A stretch of 64,000 nt of DNA from Bacillota bacterium (GTDB taxonomy: Bacteria > Bacillota > Clostridia > Lachnospirales > Lachnospiraceae). The notes under the pieces are model-generated. The model was not told the DNA's origin and did not search any database. It saw only the letters and a program-made list of their open reading frames with translations. The position numbers and the translations under genes were made by a program. Below are positions 34,152-42,612 of the stretch, in pieces (within the stretch, counting starts at the first letter, position 1; the number at the start of each line of letters is the position of its first letter). Location: assembly GCA_023418475.1 (NCBI GenBank), contig JAEZZO010000042.1, positions 62,001-126,000 of the forward strand, read 5' to 3'.

Positions 34152-36317
34152 ATGACAGATGATAAAAAAAACTGGGGCAGCTTTACGTTACCTGGCGAAG
34201 CTGGCTATGAAGACCTTACATTAAAAATGGCAGAAAAGTGGGGCGCAGATGTAATCAGAGACAGCGATGGAACAGTACTGTCAGATGATATTGTTAATGC
34301 AGGGTATAGTATCTATTCAACAATTTGTATTATCAGAGATCATAATGCCTGGGCAGGAATGAATAGGGATAAACTGCAGCAGACGTTTTTGATGACCGCA
34401 CCAAAAACAGCAACAACAAAGAGCCTGTCTGTAACACTGATGGAAGATTTTTTTACAGAGCAGTTTCAAATCAATGATACAAAGGATAGTCTAAAATACT
34501 GGCAGGTTTACGACCGCACCACGGAACAGGAGGTTGCAAGGGAGCAGTGGACTTATGAAAAAGAAACAGGAAGCGTTACCATTAGCTCCATTCATCCATG
34601 GCACAGATATACGGTAAGCTTTATTGCTTACCGTATCTGGGAAGAGATCTCCATGTATAACCATACAACAAATAATTGGAACAAAGAGCATTTGATGCAA
34701 ATTGATCCTATCCATGAAGAAACACAGGAATATTTACTTCAGTGGCTGGATAACTGGTGTAAAGAACATGAGACAACTTCCGTTGTCAGATTTACTTCAA
34801 TGTTTTATAATTTTGTGTGGATCTGGGGAAGCAGTGATAACAATAAGCATCTGTTTACCGATTGGGGCTCCTATGATTTTACCGTAAGTCCTCTGGCACT
34901 GGATAAATTTGCTGAAAAGTACGGTTATTCCATGAAGGCGGAAGATTTTATCAATAAGGGTATGCTCAATGTCTCTCATATGCCATCGGATGCGCACAAA
35001 AAGGATTGGATGGAATTTATCAACAACTTTGTAATCAGCTTTGGTAAAAAACTGATTGATATCGTGCATCATTATGGTAAGAAGGCTTATGTGTTCTATG
35101 ATGACAGCTGGGTAGGAATTGAGCCTTATAATGACAGATTTAAGGAATTCGAATTTGACGGACTGATTAAGTGTGTTTTCTCAGGATATGAGGCAAGGCT
35201 TTGTGCCGGTGTGGATGTCGGAACACATGAACTTAGACTTCATCCATACCTGTTTCCGATTGGTCTTGGCGGTGCGCCTACTTTTATGGAAGGCGGTGAC
35301 CCGACAGCAGATGCCAGAAAATACTGGATTAATGTTCGACGTGCCCTGCTTCGTGCGCCGATTGACCGGATTGGCCTTGGGGGGTATCTGCATTTGGTGG
35401 AAACCTTCCCCGATTTTGTTGATTACATCGAACAGATAACGAAGGAATTTCGCTGTATTAAGGATTTGCATAATGCCGGACAGCCTTATACGATTAAGAC
35501 AAGAGTGGCAGTTCTTCACAGTTGGGGGCGGCTTCGCTCCTGGACATTGTCAGGACATTTTCATGAAACCTATATGCATGATTTAATTCATATTAATGAG
35601 GCTTTATCCGGGTTGCCGGTTGAGGTAATGTTTATCAGCTTTGAAGATATTAAAAAAGGTGTGTTAAAGGATGTAGAGGTTGTCATTAATGCAGGATATG
35701 CAGGATCTGCATGGAGCGGCGGAGATAACTGGAAGGATAACGAAGTAGTTGAGATTTTAACAAAATGGGTATATGAGGGCGGAGCATTTATCGGAGTAAA
35801 TGAACCATCAGCTGTGGAGGGTTATGATTACTATTTTAGAATGGCGCATGTACTTGGAATAGATGAAGACACAGGGGCAAGAGTATGCCATGGTAAATGG
35901 AATTACACCCTCTCGAAAGAGAATGGATTGTTCCCGGAAAACAGCTTTATAAAATCCCGGGATAATATATATTTAACGGACGGGAAGGCTAGAGTTCTTG
36001 CCAAAGAGAATGGAAAGCCTGCACTGACCGCACATAACTTTGGAGCAGGTGTGGGAATCTATCTTTCTTCCTTTGAAGTAACGCTGGAGAATACCAGAAT
36101 GCTTTTAAACCTGATATTATTTGCAGGTAAGGAAGACTTAAGCGGAAAGTACATTACAGATAATCCACTGACGGAATGTACTTATTATCCGGAAAGCAAG
36201 ACTTTGGTCGTCCTGAATAACAGTAATAAGCAACAGACTGCTATTGTTCAAACAGAATATGGTGAAAAAACAATTTCTTTAGAACCATATGATAATAAAA
36301 TTCTTCTGATTGGTTAA
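34152..36317 (+). CDS. GH112 beta-galactoside phosphorylase
   Basis: A 721-residue phosphorylase of family GH112, which cleaves galactosyl-beta-1,3-N-acetylhexosamines or galactosyl-beta-1,4-L-rhamnose with phosphate to give galactose-1-phosphate. Diagnostic blocks are NWGSFTLPGEAGYEDLTLKM at the start, WGSSDNNKHLFTDWGSYDF, and FYDDSWVGIEPY with the probable general acid Asp318. Length and lack of a signal peptide fit the family. TTG 34137 is in frame, but ATG 34152 follows GGGGGAAAG. Which acceptor is used cannot be settled from sequence alone; nearby rhaM favours galactosyl-rhamnose. Confidence 0.93.
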   Translation: MTDDKKNWGSFTLPGEAGYEDLTLKMAEKWGADVIRDSDGTVLSDDIVNAGYSIYSTICIIRDHNAWAGMNRDKLQQTFLMTAPKTATTKSLSVTLMEDFFTEQFQINDTKDSLKYWQVYDRTTEQEVAREQWTYEKETGSVTISSIHPWHRYTVSFIAYRIWEEISMYNHTTNNWNKEHLMQIDPIHEETQEYLLQWLDNWCKEHETTSVVRFTSMFYNFVWIWGSSDNNKHLFTDWGSYDFTVSPLALDKFAEKYGYSMKAEDFINKGMLNVSHMPSDAHKKDWMEFINNFVISFGKKLIDIVHHYGKKAYVFYDDSWVGIEPYNDRFKEFEFDGLIKCVFSGYEARLCAGVDVGTHELRLHPYLFPIGLGGAPTFMEGGDPTADARKYWINVRRALLRAPIDRIGLGGYLHLVETFPDFVDYIEQITKEFRCIKDLHNAGQPYTIKTRVAVLHSWGRLRSWTLSGHFHETYMHDLIHINEALSGLPVEVMFISFEDIKKGVLKDVEVVINAGYAGSAWSGGDNWKDNEVVEILTKWVYEGGAFIGVNEPSAVEGYDYYFRMAHVLGIDEDTGARVCHGKWNYTLSKENGLFPENSFIKSRDNIYLTDGKARVLAKENGKPALTAHNFGAGVGIYLSSFEVTLENTRMLLNLILFAGKEDLSGKYITDNPLTECTYYPESKTLVVLNNSNKQQTAIVQTEYGEKTISLEPYDNKILLIG

Positions 36318-36353
36318 GTATAATATCACGGAAGAATAATCAATTACGGTAGG

Positions 36354-36394
36354 AGTTCCATATTAATTAATCATAGTTGATATGGAACTTTTTT
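36354..36394 (+). terminator. intrinsic terminator after GH112
   Basis: AGTTCCATAT (36354-36363) pairs with ATATGGAACT (36380-36389) and is followed by TTTTT. Classical rho-independent shape. Confidence 0.85.
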
Positions 36395-36547
36395 AAAAGG
36401 CCATTTGAGAAAATAGTTGAAAATAATCGATTTTATACATTTCTTGACGAAAACACATTGAATTTTCTTGAATTATATAAGAAAATAAATGATGTAAGAT
36501 TAATTAAGGTAAACAGTATTACAGACTGATAAGGAGGGATATCTAAT

Positions 36548-36565
36548 ATGTACAATGTTCTGTAA
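36548..36565 (+). other. orphan ribosome binding site with micro-ORF MYNVL
   Basis: A perfect AAGGAGGG at 36531-36538 stands nine bases before ATG TAC AAT GTT CTG TAA. It may be a leader peptide or the abandoned start of a deleted gene. A similar arrangement, GAGGAG and MKRI then stop, precedes leader-element copy A on the minus strand at 48199-48226. Confidence 0.45.
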
Positions 36566-36788
36566 ATAATTATGCAAATTACCGGATAGGATTATTTTAT
36601 AACAAATAAGATCTGTCCATGCTACAGCCCCCACTGTATCAAATTTCACCGGATCAAATAATAATCATACTTGTAATTTGTATAATTATTTGCAGTACCT
36701 TGTACCATAATACAGACAGAAACAGAATTATCTACAGTAATAATTTGTGCCGGCATAATTAAAACATATACTAGTACCAGGCATAAAA

Positions 36789-36828
36789 TTTTAAAGACGC
36801 AAATACATGCGCAGAATGGAGAAAATTG
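36789..36828 (+). repeat. leader-element remnant E before the aldo/keto reductase
   Basis: GACGCAAATACATGCGCAG keeps a short CGCA/TGCG stem, and AATGGAGAAAATTG supplies the Shine-Dalgarno, both at the same spacing to the start codon as in copies A-C. The upstream hairpins are not recognisable, so this is a degenerate or partial copy. Confidence 0.4.
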
Positions 36829-37818
36829 ATGTATCAGGCAGATGAAAAAAGGTATGAAAACATGAAGTATTTTCGCTGCGGAAACAGCGGATTGAAGCTA
36901 CCGGCAGTATCCTTAGGGTTATGGCATAATTTTGGCAGCAACGCCGCTATGTCTAATATGCTGGAGATATGTTTTACAGCATTTGACAGAGGCATTACAC
37001 ATTTTGACCTGGCCAATAATTATGGACCGGAAGCAGGCAGTGCGGAAGAGAATTTTGGATTGATATTAAAAAATGGACTTGGTAAATATAGAGATGAATT
37101 AATTATTTCAACGAAAGCCGGTTATGGAATGTGGCCAGGTCCTTACGGCGATGGTGGATCCAAAAAATATCTTGTGGCAAGTCTTGATCAGAGTTTAAAA
37201 AGGATGGGACTTGATTATGTGGATATTTATTATCATCATAGGCCGGATTCCGAGACACCGCTTATGGAAACGATGTTAGCGCTTGATTCCATCGTAAAAA
37301 GTGGAAAAGCTCTGTATGTCGGTATTTCCAATTATAATAAAAAGCAAACGATAGAAGCAATGGAGATTTTAAGAGAGCTAAAGACACCGTTTATTATAAA
37401 TCAAAGAAAGTATTCCATGTTCGACCGCGATATAGAGAAGGATGGATTAAAATCCTACGCGGCTCAAAACGGAGTGGGTATCATCGCATTCTGTCCGTTG
37501 GCACAGGGCTTACTAACAGATAAATACTTAAAAGGAATCCCGGAAGACAGCCGAATTAAAACAGACGGTCGCTTCTTAAAGGAAAACAGTATTACGGAAG
37601 AACTATTAAATAAAGTACGTAGTTTGAGTGAAATTGCCCAAAATAGAGGACAATCGCTTGCTCAAATGTCATTATCCTGGATCTTGAGAGATATGGAAGT
37701 AACCAGCGTATTAATCGGAGCATCCAAAGCGAAGCAAATCCTTGAAAATACCGATATTATGAATGGAATATCCTTTACTTCTGACGAGTTAGAAGCAATT
37801 GAGAAAATACTCAATTAG
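36829..37818 (+). CDS. aldo/keto reductase, YghZ-like
   Basis: A 329-residue NADPH-dependent aldo/keto reductase resembling YghZ (L-glyceraldehyde-3-phosphate reductase; AKR14 type). The catalytic tetrad is visible: Asp and Tyr in HFDLANNYGP, Lys in STKAGYGMWPGPYG and His in YYHHRPD. The cofactor site includes GIIAFCPLAQGLLTDKY and SVLIGASKAKQ. TTG 36826 is in frame, but ATG 36829 after TGGAGA is preferred. In a rhamnose or fucose context such enzymes reduce L-lactaldehyde to propanediol; that link is inference. Confidence 0.9.
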   Translation: MYQADEKRYENMKYFRCGNSGLKLPAVSLGLWHNFGSNAAMSNMLEICFTAFDRGITHFDLANNYGPEAGSAEENFGLILKNGLGKYRDELIISTKAGYGMWPGPYGDGGSKKYLVASLDQSLKRMGLDYVDIYYHHRPDSETPLMETMLALDSIVKSGKALYVGISNYNKKQTIEAMEILRELKTPFIINQRKYSMFDRDIEKDGLKSYAAQNGVGIIAFCPLAQGLLTDKYLKGIPEDSRIKTDGRFLKENSITEELLNKVRSLSEIAQNRGQSLAQMSLSWILRDMEVTSVLIGASKAKQILENTDIMNGISFTSDELEAIEKILN

Positions 37819-37930
37819 TACAGCAGGAATAAGTAAACGATCATGTCTGTTTATCTGGCTTGATTTTCTTCTGATAATATTGTTCTGATTATTTTTGATC
37901 CATATATCATCTGATTTTATTGTTATATTT

Positions 37931-37985
37931 TGTTCAAATTGAAAAAGCAAGAAAGCGAAATTTTTCAGCAAGTTATAAAAATGAA
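37931..37985 (+). promoter_or_regulatory. putative AraC-type operator, copy G2
   Basis: AGCAAGAAA at 37946 and AGCAAGTTA at 37967, exactly 21 bp apart, within 55 bp that are about 80% identical to G1 at 22021-22075. This suggests that the transporter downstream and the DUF5107 locus answer to the same or a paralogous AraC regulator. Confidence 0.5.
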
Positions 37986-38257
37986 ATTTTCGAAAAAGCA
38001 TGTTAAACTATTTAATAGGATAGGATACAATATTATTCCTGACTTACAAAGAATGCTTGAAAAATGCTTTGTTAAAATCAAAGTATCACTTAAGGGAGAA
38101 TATATGGAGGTTCGGATGAAAGATACGATAATAGGGGAAAAAACTAATTCTGTGCTCCATGAATTTGTTTTTATTGATAATTTTTCTGAGCAAGAAAATA
38201 GTATGAAACATTGTAGGAAGAACTATAGTTTGGTGTTTAGAATGGGTCCATGATCTG

Positions 38258-38288
38258 GTAATAGAGTTTTTAAAGAAAACTCTGTTAC
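38258..38288. repeat. 13-bp inverted repeat
   Basis: GTAATAGAGTTTT (38258-38270) pairs with AAAACTCTGTTAC (38276-38288) with one G:U pair, loop TAAAG. No T-run follows; it lies 260 bp before the transporter operon. Confidence 0.6.
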
Positions 38289-38547
38289 TAATGCTATATC
38301 AGTTGATGTAATTAATTGGAATTTATAGTACCGGATTATGATCAGTATGGTGAAAAATAGAATAAATTATCTCATAAATTGTTTAAATGAAATATGATTT
38401 ATAAACATGGTCGAAATTGCATAGTTTGTGAAACGTTTTGGTTAGAAATTTATCATGAAATGATGTAAATATATACATATAAGTAATATTTATTTGTTTG
38501 TTATTTGTGAAATTACACAATATGAAGGGAAAGTGTTGGAATTCAAG

Positions 38548-39444
38548 ATGAATCAAAAAACGAAAAAGAAAACTAAATTACTTTTATTAATTTTACCGTT
38601 TCTAATTTTGGTATTTTGTATCTATTATGTACCATTATTTGGATGGATTTACTCTATAACAGATTATGTACCGGGTAAGAAATTAAATAATCTGCATTTT
38701 ATTGGATTAAAGTCCTTTATGCTGGTTACGAAAGATGGAGGCGGATTTTTCAACGCTTTCAAAAATACACTGATATACAGTTCATTAGCTCTGATCTGTA
38801 CGCCGCTGCCGATGATATTAGCGATCATGATTTCCCAGCTTCGCAGCAGTAAACTGCAAAGAGTAGTTCAGACAGTAACATCGTTCCCGAACTTTATATC
38901 CTGGGTACTTTTGTACTCCGTAGTATTTATGATTTGTTCTGCTTCGGACAGCGCAATGAATACTCTGATCACAAGCCTTGGAGGACAGGCATATTCTGTG
39001 CTGGGTGATCGAGAGCATGCCTATCTTATTCAGACATTATTAGGCCTTTATAAGACTATAGGCTATACAGCGATTATTTATCTTGCTTCCATCAGTGGTA
39101 TCAGCCAGGATTACTATGAAGCAGCGGAACTTGACGGAGCAGGAAAATGGAAGAGAATTATTCATATTACCGTACCTCTTCTGTTGCCGACATTTCTTGT
39201 TATGTTCCTGTTACAGGTTGGTAACTTGCTGAATAACGGATTTGAGCAGTTCTGGATTTTCCAGACCTCCTTTACACAGAGTAGACTGGAGGTTATTGAT
39301 ACTTACACTTACCGGATGGGTATTCAGTTGGGTAATTATTCCTATTCGACGGCTGTCAGCGTAATGAAATCTGTCATCAGTGTTGCATTATTGTTCCTGA
39401 CGAATGGTATTGCGAAAAAAGTCCGTGGCGAATCAATTATATAA
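38548..39444 (+). CDS. oligosaccharide ABC transporter permease, LplB/YteP type
   Basis: About 298 residues, six transmembrane segments, with the BPD_transp_1 loop EAAELDGAGKWKRIIHITVPLL (positions near 195-215) that couples to the ATPase. It is the LplB/YteP-type partner of the following YtcP-type gene; such transporters import pectin, rhamnogalacturonan or other large oligosaccharides. Start choice is uncertain: ATG 38548 has only a weak GGA upstream, while TTG 38536 lies six bases after AAGGG. No ATPase gene is present in the operon; a shared MsmK-type ATPase elsewhere is expected for this class. Confidence 0.9.
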   Translation: MNQKTKKKTKLLLLILPFLILVFCIYYVPLFGWIYSITDYVPGKKLNNLHFIGLKSFMLVTKDGGGFFNAFKNTLIYSSLALICTPLPMILAIMISQLRSSKLQRVVQTVTSFPNFISWVLLYSVVFMICSASDSAMNTLITSLGGQAYSVLGDREHAYLIQTLLGLYKTIGYTAIIYLASISGISQDYYEAAELDGAGKWKRIIHITVPLLLPTFLVMFLLQVGNLLNNGFEQFWIFQTSFTQSRLEVIDTYTYRMGIQLGNYSYSTAVSVMKSVISVALLFLTNGIAKKVRGESII

Positions 39445-39459
39445 GAGGAGAGAAGATTA

Positions 39460-40350
39460 ATGAATAGTAAGCATATGAAAAGATCAAAAGGAGAGGTTGT
39501 TTTTGATGTTGTTAATGTGACTCTTCTTCTCCTGTTTACAGCAGTGTGTTTTTATCCTATCTGGTTTTTCCTCATTAATTCCATCAGTGATCCAAAGGCT
39601 ATTGCAAGGGGAATTTACCTGATACCGAGAGCACTTACTACTTATAATTATACCTCATTATTTAAGGAGGTTGACAATCTCCTTCCGGCATTTAAAATAT
39701 CTATCCTTAGAACAGTACTAGGTACTATATTAACTGGGTTTTGCTGCAGCTTTGCCGCATTTATTGTTACACAGCAGCTGCTTCCCTGCAGAAAAGCAAT
39801 CTATCGTTTTATTGTAATTTCAATGTACATCAATGCAGGTGTTATTCCCTGGTTCATCACGATGAAGGCATATCATTTTAATAACAGCTTCCTGCTTTAT
39901 ATTATTCCATCAGCAATTACAGCATTCTTTGTTATTTTATTAAAAACATATTTCGAGTCTGTACCGGCTGAGCTGCAGGAATCGGCTGAGATGGATGGTG
40001 CAGGAATTATAACAGTTTATGCTAAGGTTATGTTGCCACTGTCAAAACCGGTACTTGCTTCTGTGGCAGTGTTTTCAGCAGTAAACCACTGGAACCAGTG
40101 GTATGATAATTTCATGTTAGTAAATAAAAATGCTTTACAGACAGTGCAATACCTGTTGTATTTATATCTTACGAAAGCTTCACAGATGACCGGTAATACG
40201 GCAGCAAGTGCAGCGGCTACACTGGGATCTAATCCTACTTCGATCCGTATTACGATTACCATGGTGACCATGATACCGATTATTGTTGTTTACCCGGCTA
40301 TGCAGAAATACTTTGTAAAAGGTATCATGCTTGGTGCGGTGAAAGGCTGA
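39460..40350 (+). CDS. oligosaccharide ABC transporter permease, YtcP type
   Basis: A 296-residue BPD_transp_1 permease of the YtcP/LplC (carbohydrate CUT1) group. The EAA loop reads ESAEMDGAGIITVYAKVMLPLS, in two parts around residues 165-187, and LNPTSIRITITMV-like C-terminal helices follow. ATG 39460 lies behind AGAGGAGAG, 15 bp after the partner gene. A hairpin with a T-run at 40356-40388 separates it from the binding protein, allowing different expression levels. Confidence 0.92.
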   Translation: MNSKHMKRSKGEVVFDVVNVTLLLLFTAVCFYPIWFFLINSISDPKAIARGIYLIPRALTTYNYTSLFKEVDNLLPAFKISILRTVLGTILTGFCCSFAAFIVTQQLLPCRKAIYRFIVISMYINAGVIPWFITMKAYHFNNSFLLYIIPSAITAFFVILLKTYFESVPAELQESAEMDGAGIITVYAKVMLPLSKPVLASVAVFSAVNHWNQWYDNFMLVNKNALQTVQYLLYLYLTKASQMTGNTAASAAATLGSNPTSIRITITMVTMIPIIVVYPAMQKYFVKGIMLGAVKG

Positions 40351-40355
40351 TAAAG

Positions 40356-40388
40356 AAGTGATTTCCTTATAAGGAACGCCGCTTTTTT
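40356..40388 (+). terminator. attenuator-like hairpin
   Basis: The 14-bp palindrome TTCCTTATAAGGAA at 40363-40376 with weak flanking pairs GTG/CGC is followed by TTTTTTA. It lies between the permease and binding-protein genes and may limit read-through or protect the downstream transcript end. Confidence 0.5.
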
Positions 40389-40503
40389 ATAGATTTTTTC
40401 CGATATGCAAACGGTAAATTCGTGCGCAGAGTATTATCATTCGCGGTTTCGGAAAATATATACTACTCGTTCTTACCTATTATTGGATTGGAGGAAAGTT
40501 TAT

Positions 40504-42330
40504 ATGAAAAAAAGTAAAAAAGTATTAGCAGTTTTATTAAGCTTAGTAATGGCATCTTCTTTATTAAGCGGCTGCAGTAAAAAATCCGGTGATACAACAA
40601 CTGATGATCAATCATCCAATGTTACAAAAGCAGCTTCTGCAGATGTTACAAAGGCAGCAGATAATGCAGCTTCCGGTGATGTTGTTACCTTAACAGGTGC
40701 GATCTTCCTGGAATCAGTAGAAAGCAATTCTATTAAATCAGATCCTGTTTCGAATTATATCAGGGACAGATTTGGTGTACAGTTTGATGTAATCAGTGAC
40801 TGCGCAGGTAATACCTGGAATGAGCAGTTCCCCACACAGCTCGCATCAGATTCCCTTCCGGATGTATTTCTTTTAGTAAAAGATGCAGCAACCGGTTATG
40901 CAGGTACTCTTAAGAAATTAGTTGATGCAGGCGCTGTTGCTTGCCTTGATGATTATCCTGATTTATTCAAGGATTACAATGCTGATCCGATCTTAAAGGC
41001 TGAGATGGATTATCATAGAAACTTTGTAAGCCCTGATGGCAAGGCTTATGGCTTCCCGATGTATTTCGGAGAATCTAACTATTCCAAGGGTCTTGTAGAT
41101 ACCATCTCTCTTAGATGGGATGCTTACGAAGCAGCTGGAAAACCTGCTTTCAAGAATTTTGATGAATTGGCAGATGCATTAAAGAAAATGCAGGACGCTG
41201 CTCCTGCTGATGTAAATGGTGACAAGCCTTATGCAATCAGCGGCTGGTTTGGTGAAGCACAGGGTTGGGGTGATTGGCCTTTGATTTTCGGTAATCAGAT
41301 GATGATTTCTCAGTCTTCTGCAGCAATGCAATATCATAATGAGGACAAAATTTCAGACATTAACTACTATGCAGATGAAAAATCACCATATTATGAATAT
41401 CTGAAGTTTATGAATAAGTCTTATAATTTAGGAATCATTGATCCGGATGCATGGACAATGAAATGGGATCAGTACAATACAGAGATGGAAAACGGTTCTT
41501 TCCTTTACTGTGCAGCTGGTTGGTTATCCGGACAGAAGAATGATATTATCAGCAAGAACTTGAATAATGAAAATGCAGGTTTTGTTCATTTTAAGGCACC
41601 TTCTGATTATGCAGCAACTTATTCAGGTGGTTTTTGGGATTATGGCACCACTGGTACTTATGTAATTTCTTCAAAATGCAAGAATATTGAAAAAGCAATT
41701 GAATTATTAACCTGGATTTCCAGTCAGGAAGGTTCTTTAATTATGGAGAATGGTCCGGAAGGTTTAGCTTGGAAGATGGGCAGTGACGGTGTACCGGTTG
41801 GTAATGATGATTATCTTCAAATGGGTCAGTTCGATTCCGAAGGCTATAAGAAATATGGTGCAAACCTATATCATCACCTCAAGGGCTATTCTGATGCAAC
41901 AGCGCTGAGCAAATATGGCAACGTAACAGCAAACTTAAGACTTTCCGATGCAGCAAGTAAGATATCCTTAAAGCCTTATGAAAAATCTGCTATGGATTTC
42001 TTTGGTGCTAAATCCTTCACGGATGAGAATTGGTTAAACAGAGCAAATACTACATTTACATTAAACCTTATTGATGCTTGCGGTGCAGTTCCGGATGATT
42101 ATTCCATGCAGTCCGCTAACATTGTAAATTACTTTTTCAATCAGCAGTACGCGGCTATCAAAGCAGGCTCTGACAAGGAATATGAAGCAATTGTTGCTGA
42201 TATGATTAAGTATGCAAAAGATAATGGTGCTTTAGATATCCAGAAGTATTATCAGGATAAACAGAGCAAAGTAAAGGGTGCTTTAACTGACATTTCTTCA
42301 CAGATTAGTAATGCGTTAGCAGGTAAATAA
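40504..42330 (+). CDS. extracellular oligosaccharide-binding lipoprotein
   Basis: A 608-residue solute-binding protein of the large LipO/YtcQ kind. The signal peptide KKVLAVLLSLVMASSLLSGCS carries the lipobox LLSGC, placing the lipidated Cys near residue 21, then a Thr/Asp/Ala-rich linker to about residue 60. The frame extends upstream to 40405, but ATG 40504 follows GGAGGAAAG and begins exactly at the signal peptide. It delivers oligosaccharides to the two permeases encoded upstream. A perfect terminator follows at 42367-42409. Confidence 0.93.
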   Translation: MKKSKKVLAVLLSLVMASSLLSGCSKKSGDTTTDDQSSNVTKAASADVTKAADNAASGDVVTLTGAIFLESVESNSIKSDPVSNYIRDRFGVQFDVISDCAGNTWNEQFPTQLASDSLPDVFLLVKDAATGYAGTLKKLVDAGAVACLDDYPDLFKDYNADPILKAEMDYHRNFVSPDGKAYGFPMYFGESNYSKGLVDTISLRWDAYEAAGKPAFKNFDELADALKKMQDAAPADVNGDKPYAISGWFGEAQGWGDWPLIFGNQMMISQSSAAMQYHNEDKISDINYYADEKSPYYEYLKFMNKSYNLGIIDPDAWTMKWDQYNTEMENGSFLYCAAGWLSGQKNDIISKNLNNENAGFVHFKAPSDYAATYSGGFWDYGTTGTYVISSKCKNIEKAIELLTWISSQEGSLIMENGPEGLAWKMGSDGVPVGNDDYLQMGQFDSEGYKKYGANLYHHLKGYSDATALSKYGNVTANLRLSDAASKISLKPYEKSAMDFFGAKSFTDENWLNRANTTFTLNLIDACGAVPDDYSMQSANIVNYFFNQQYAAIKAGSDKEYEAIVADMIKYAKDNGALDIQKYYQDKQSKVKGALTDISSQISNALAGK

Positions 42331-42366
42331 TAACAGACAGTAAACTCGGTTTGCGCGACTGAGAGG

Positions 42367-42409
42367 AAAGAGATCCGGTAATTTGCAGAGCAGATTACCG
42401 GATCTCTTT
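42367..42409. terminator. strong intrinsic terminator
   Basis: AAAGAGATCCGGTAAT (42367-42382) pairs perfectly with ATTACCGGATCTCTTT (42394-42409) around an 11-base loop. The T-run is only three bases, but the A/T ends make it usable on both strands. It ends the transporter operon. Confidence 0.8.
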
Positions 42410-42425
42410 GTATCAGAGGAAAATT

Positions 42426-42535
42426 CGTCCTATGTAATAAAACCCCTCCAGGCGGATACACAGCAACGCGTGCTAAACCAAAGTTGTGCATTACAGATTT
42501 ATGATCGCGAGAGTGTGAGTGACACACTTTTGTTC
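42426..42535 (+). repeat. dispersed 110-bp intergenic repeat, copy F1
   Basis: It begins CGTCCTATG, contains AATAAAACCC, CCTCC, a GC-rich middle and TTATGATCGCGAGAGTG, and ends TTTTGTTC. It is about 75% identical to 58991-59100 over its whole length. The last hairpin GTGTG-AGT-GACAC here is GTGC-GCGAA-GCAC in F2, so paired bases change together. It lies between a terminator and the MATE gene. Confidence 0.7.
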
Positions 42536-42612
42536 TAGGGTAAGTCAGCAGATGGATAAGCAGATTGATTTCCCGGAAAACAGCCGGGACATGAGGAGAA
42601 GGACGTAGATTT

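Larger units (their letters stand above)
36318..36828. other. intergenic region GH112 / aldo-keto reductase
   Basis: The 511 bp hold a terminator (36354-36394), a promoter-like TTGACG...TATATA stretch at about 36443-36480, an orphan Shine-Dalgarno with a five-codon frame (36548-36565), then about 220 bp of AT-rich DNA without a gene, and the remnant of leader element E just before the reductase. Confidence 0.6.
37819..38547. other. long intergenic region before the LplB/YtcP transporter
   Basis: The 729 bp contain the operator-like repeat G2 (37931-37985), a 13-bp hairpin (38258-38288) and an AAACGTTT-centred site TGTGAAACGTTTTGG at about 38427-38441 that resembles a LacI/CcpA-type operator. 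A 107-codon plus-strand frame across 37930-38253 lacks a ribosome binding site and looks non-coding. Confidence 0.5.

Noticed and set aside
37930..38253. 107-codon plus-strand frame
   Set aside because: No ribosome binding site, no recognisable family, and it overlaps the operator-like repeat G2.
42426..42535. Small minus-strand proteins starting MCHSHSRDHKS / MCFAHSRDHKS at the two F repeats
   Set aside because: The resemblance comes from the DNA repeat itself; there is no ribosome binding site, and the frames diverge outside the repeat.
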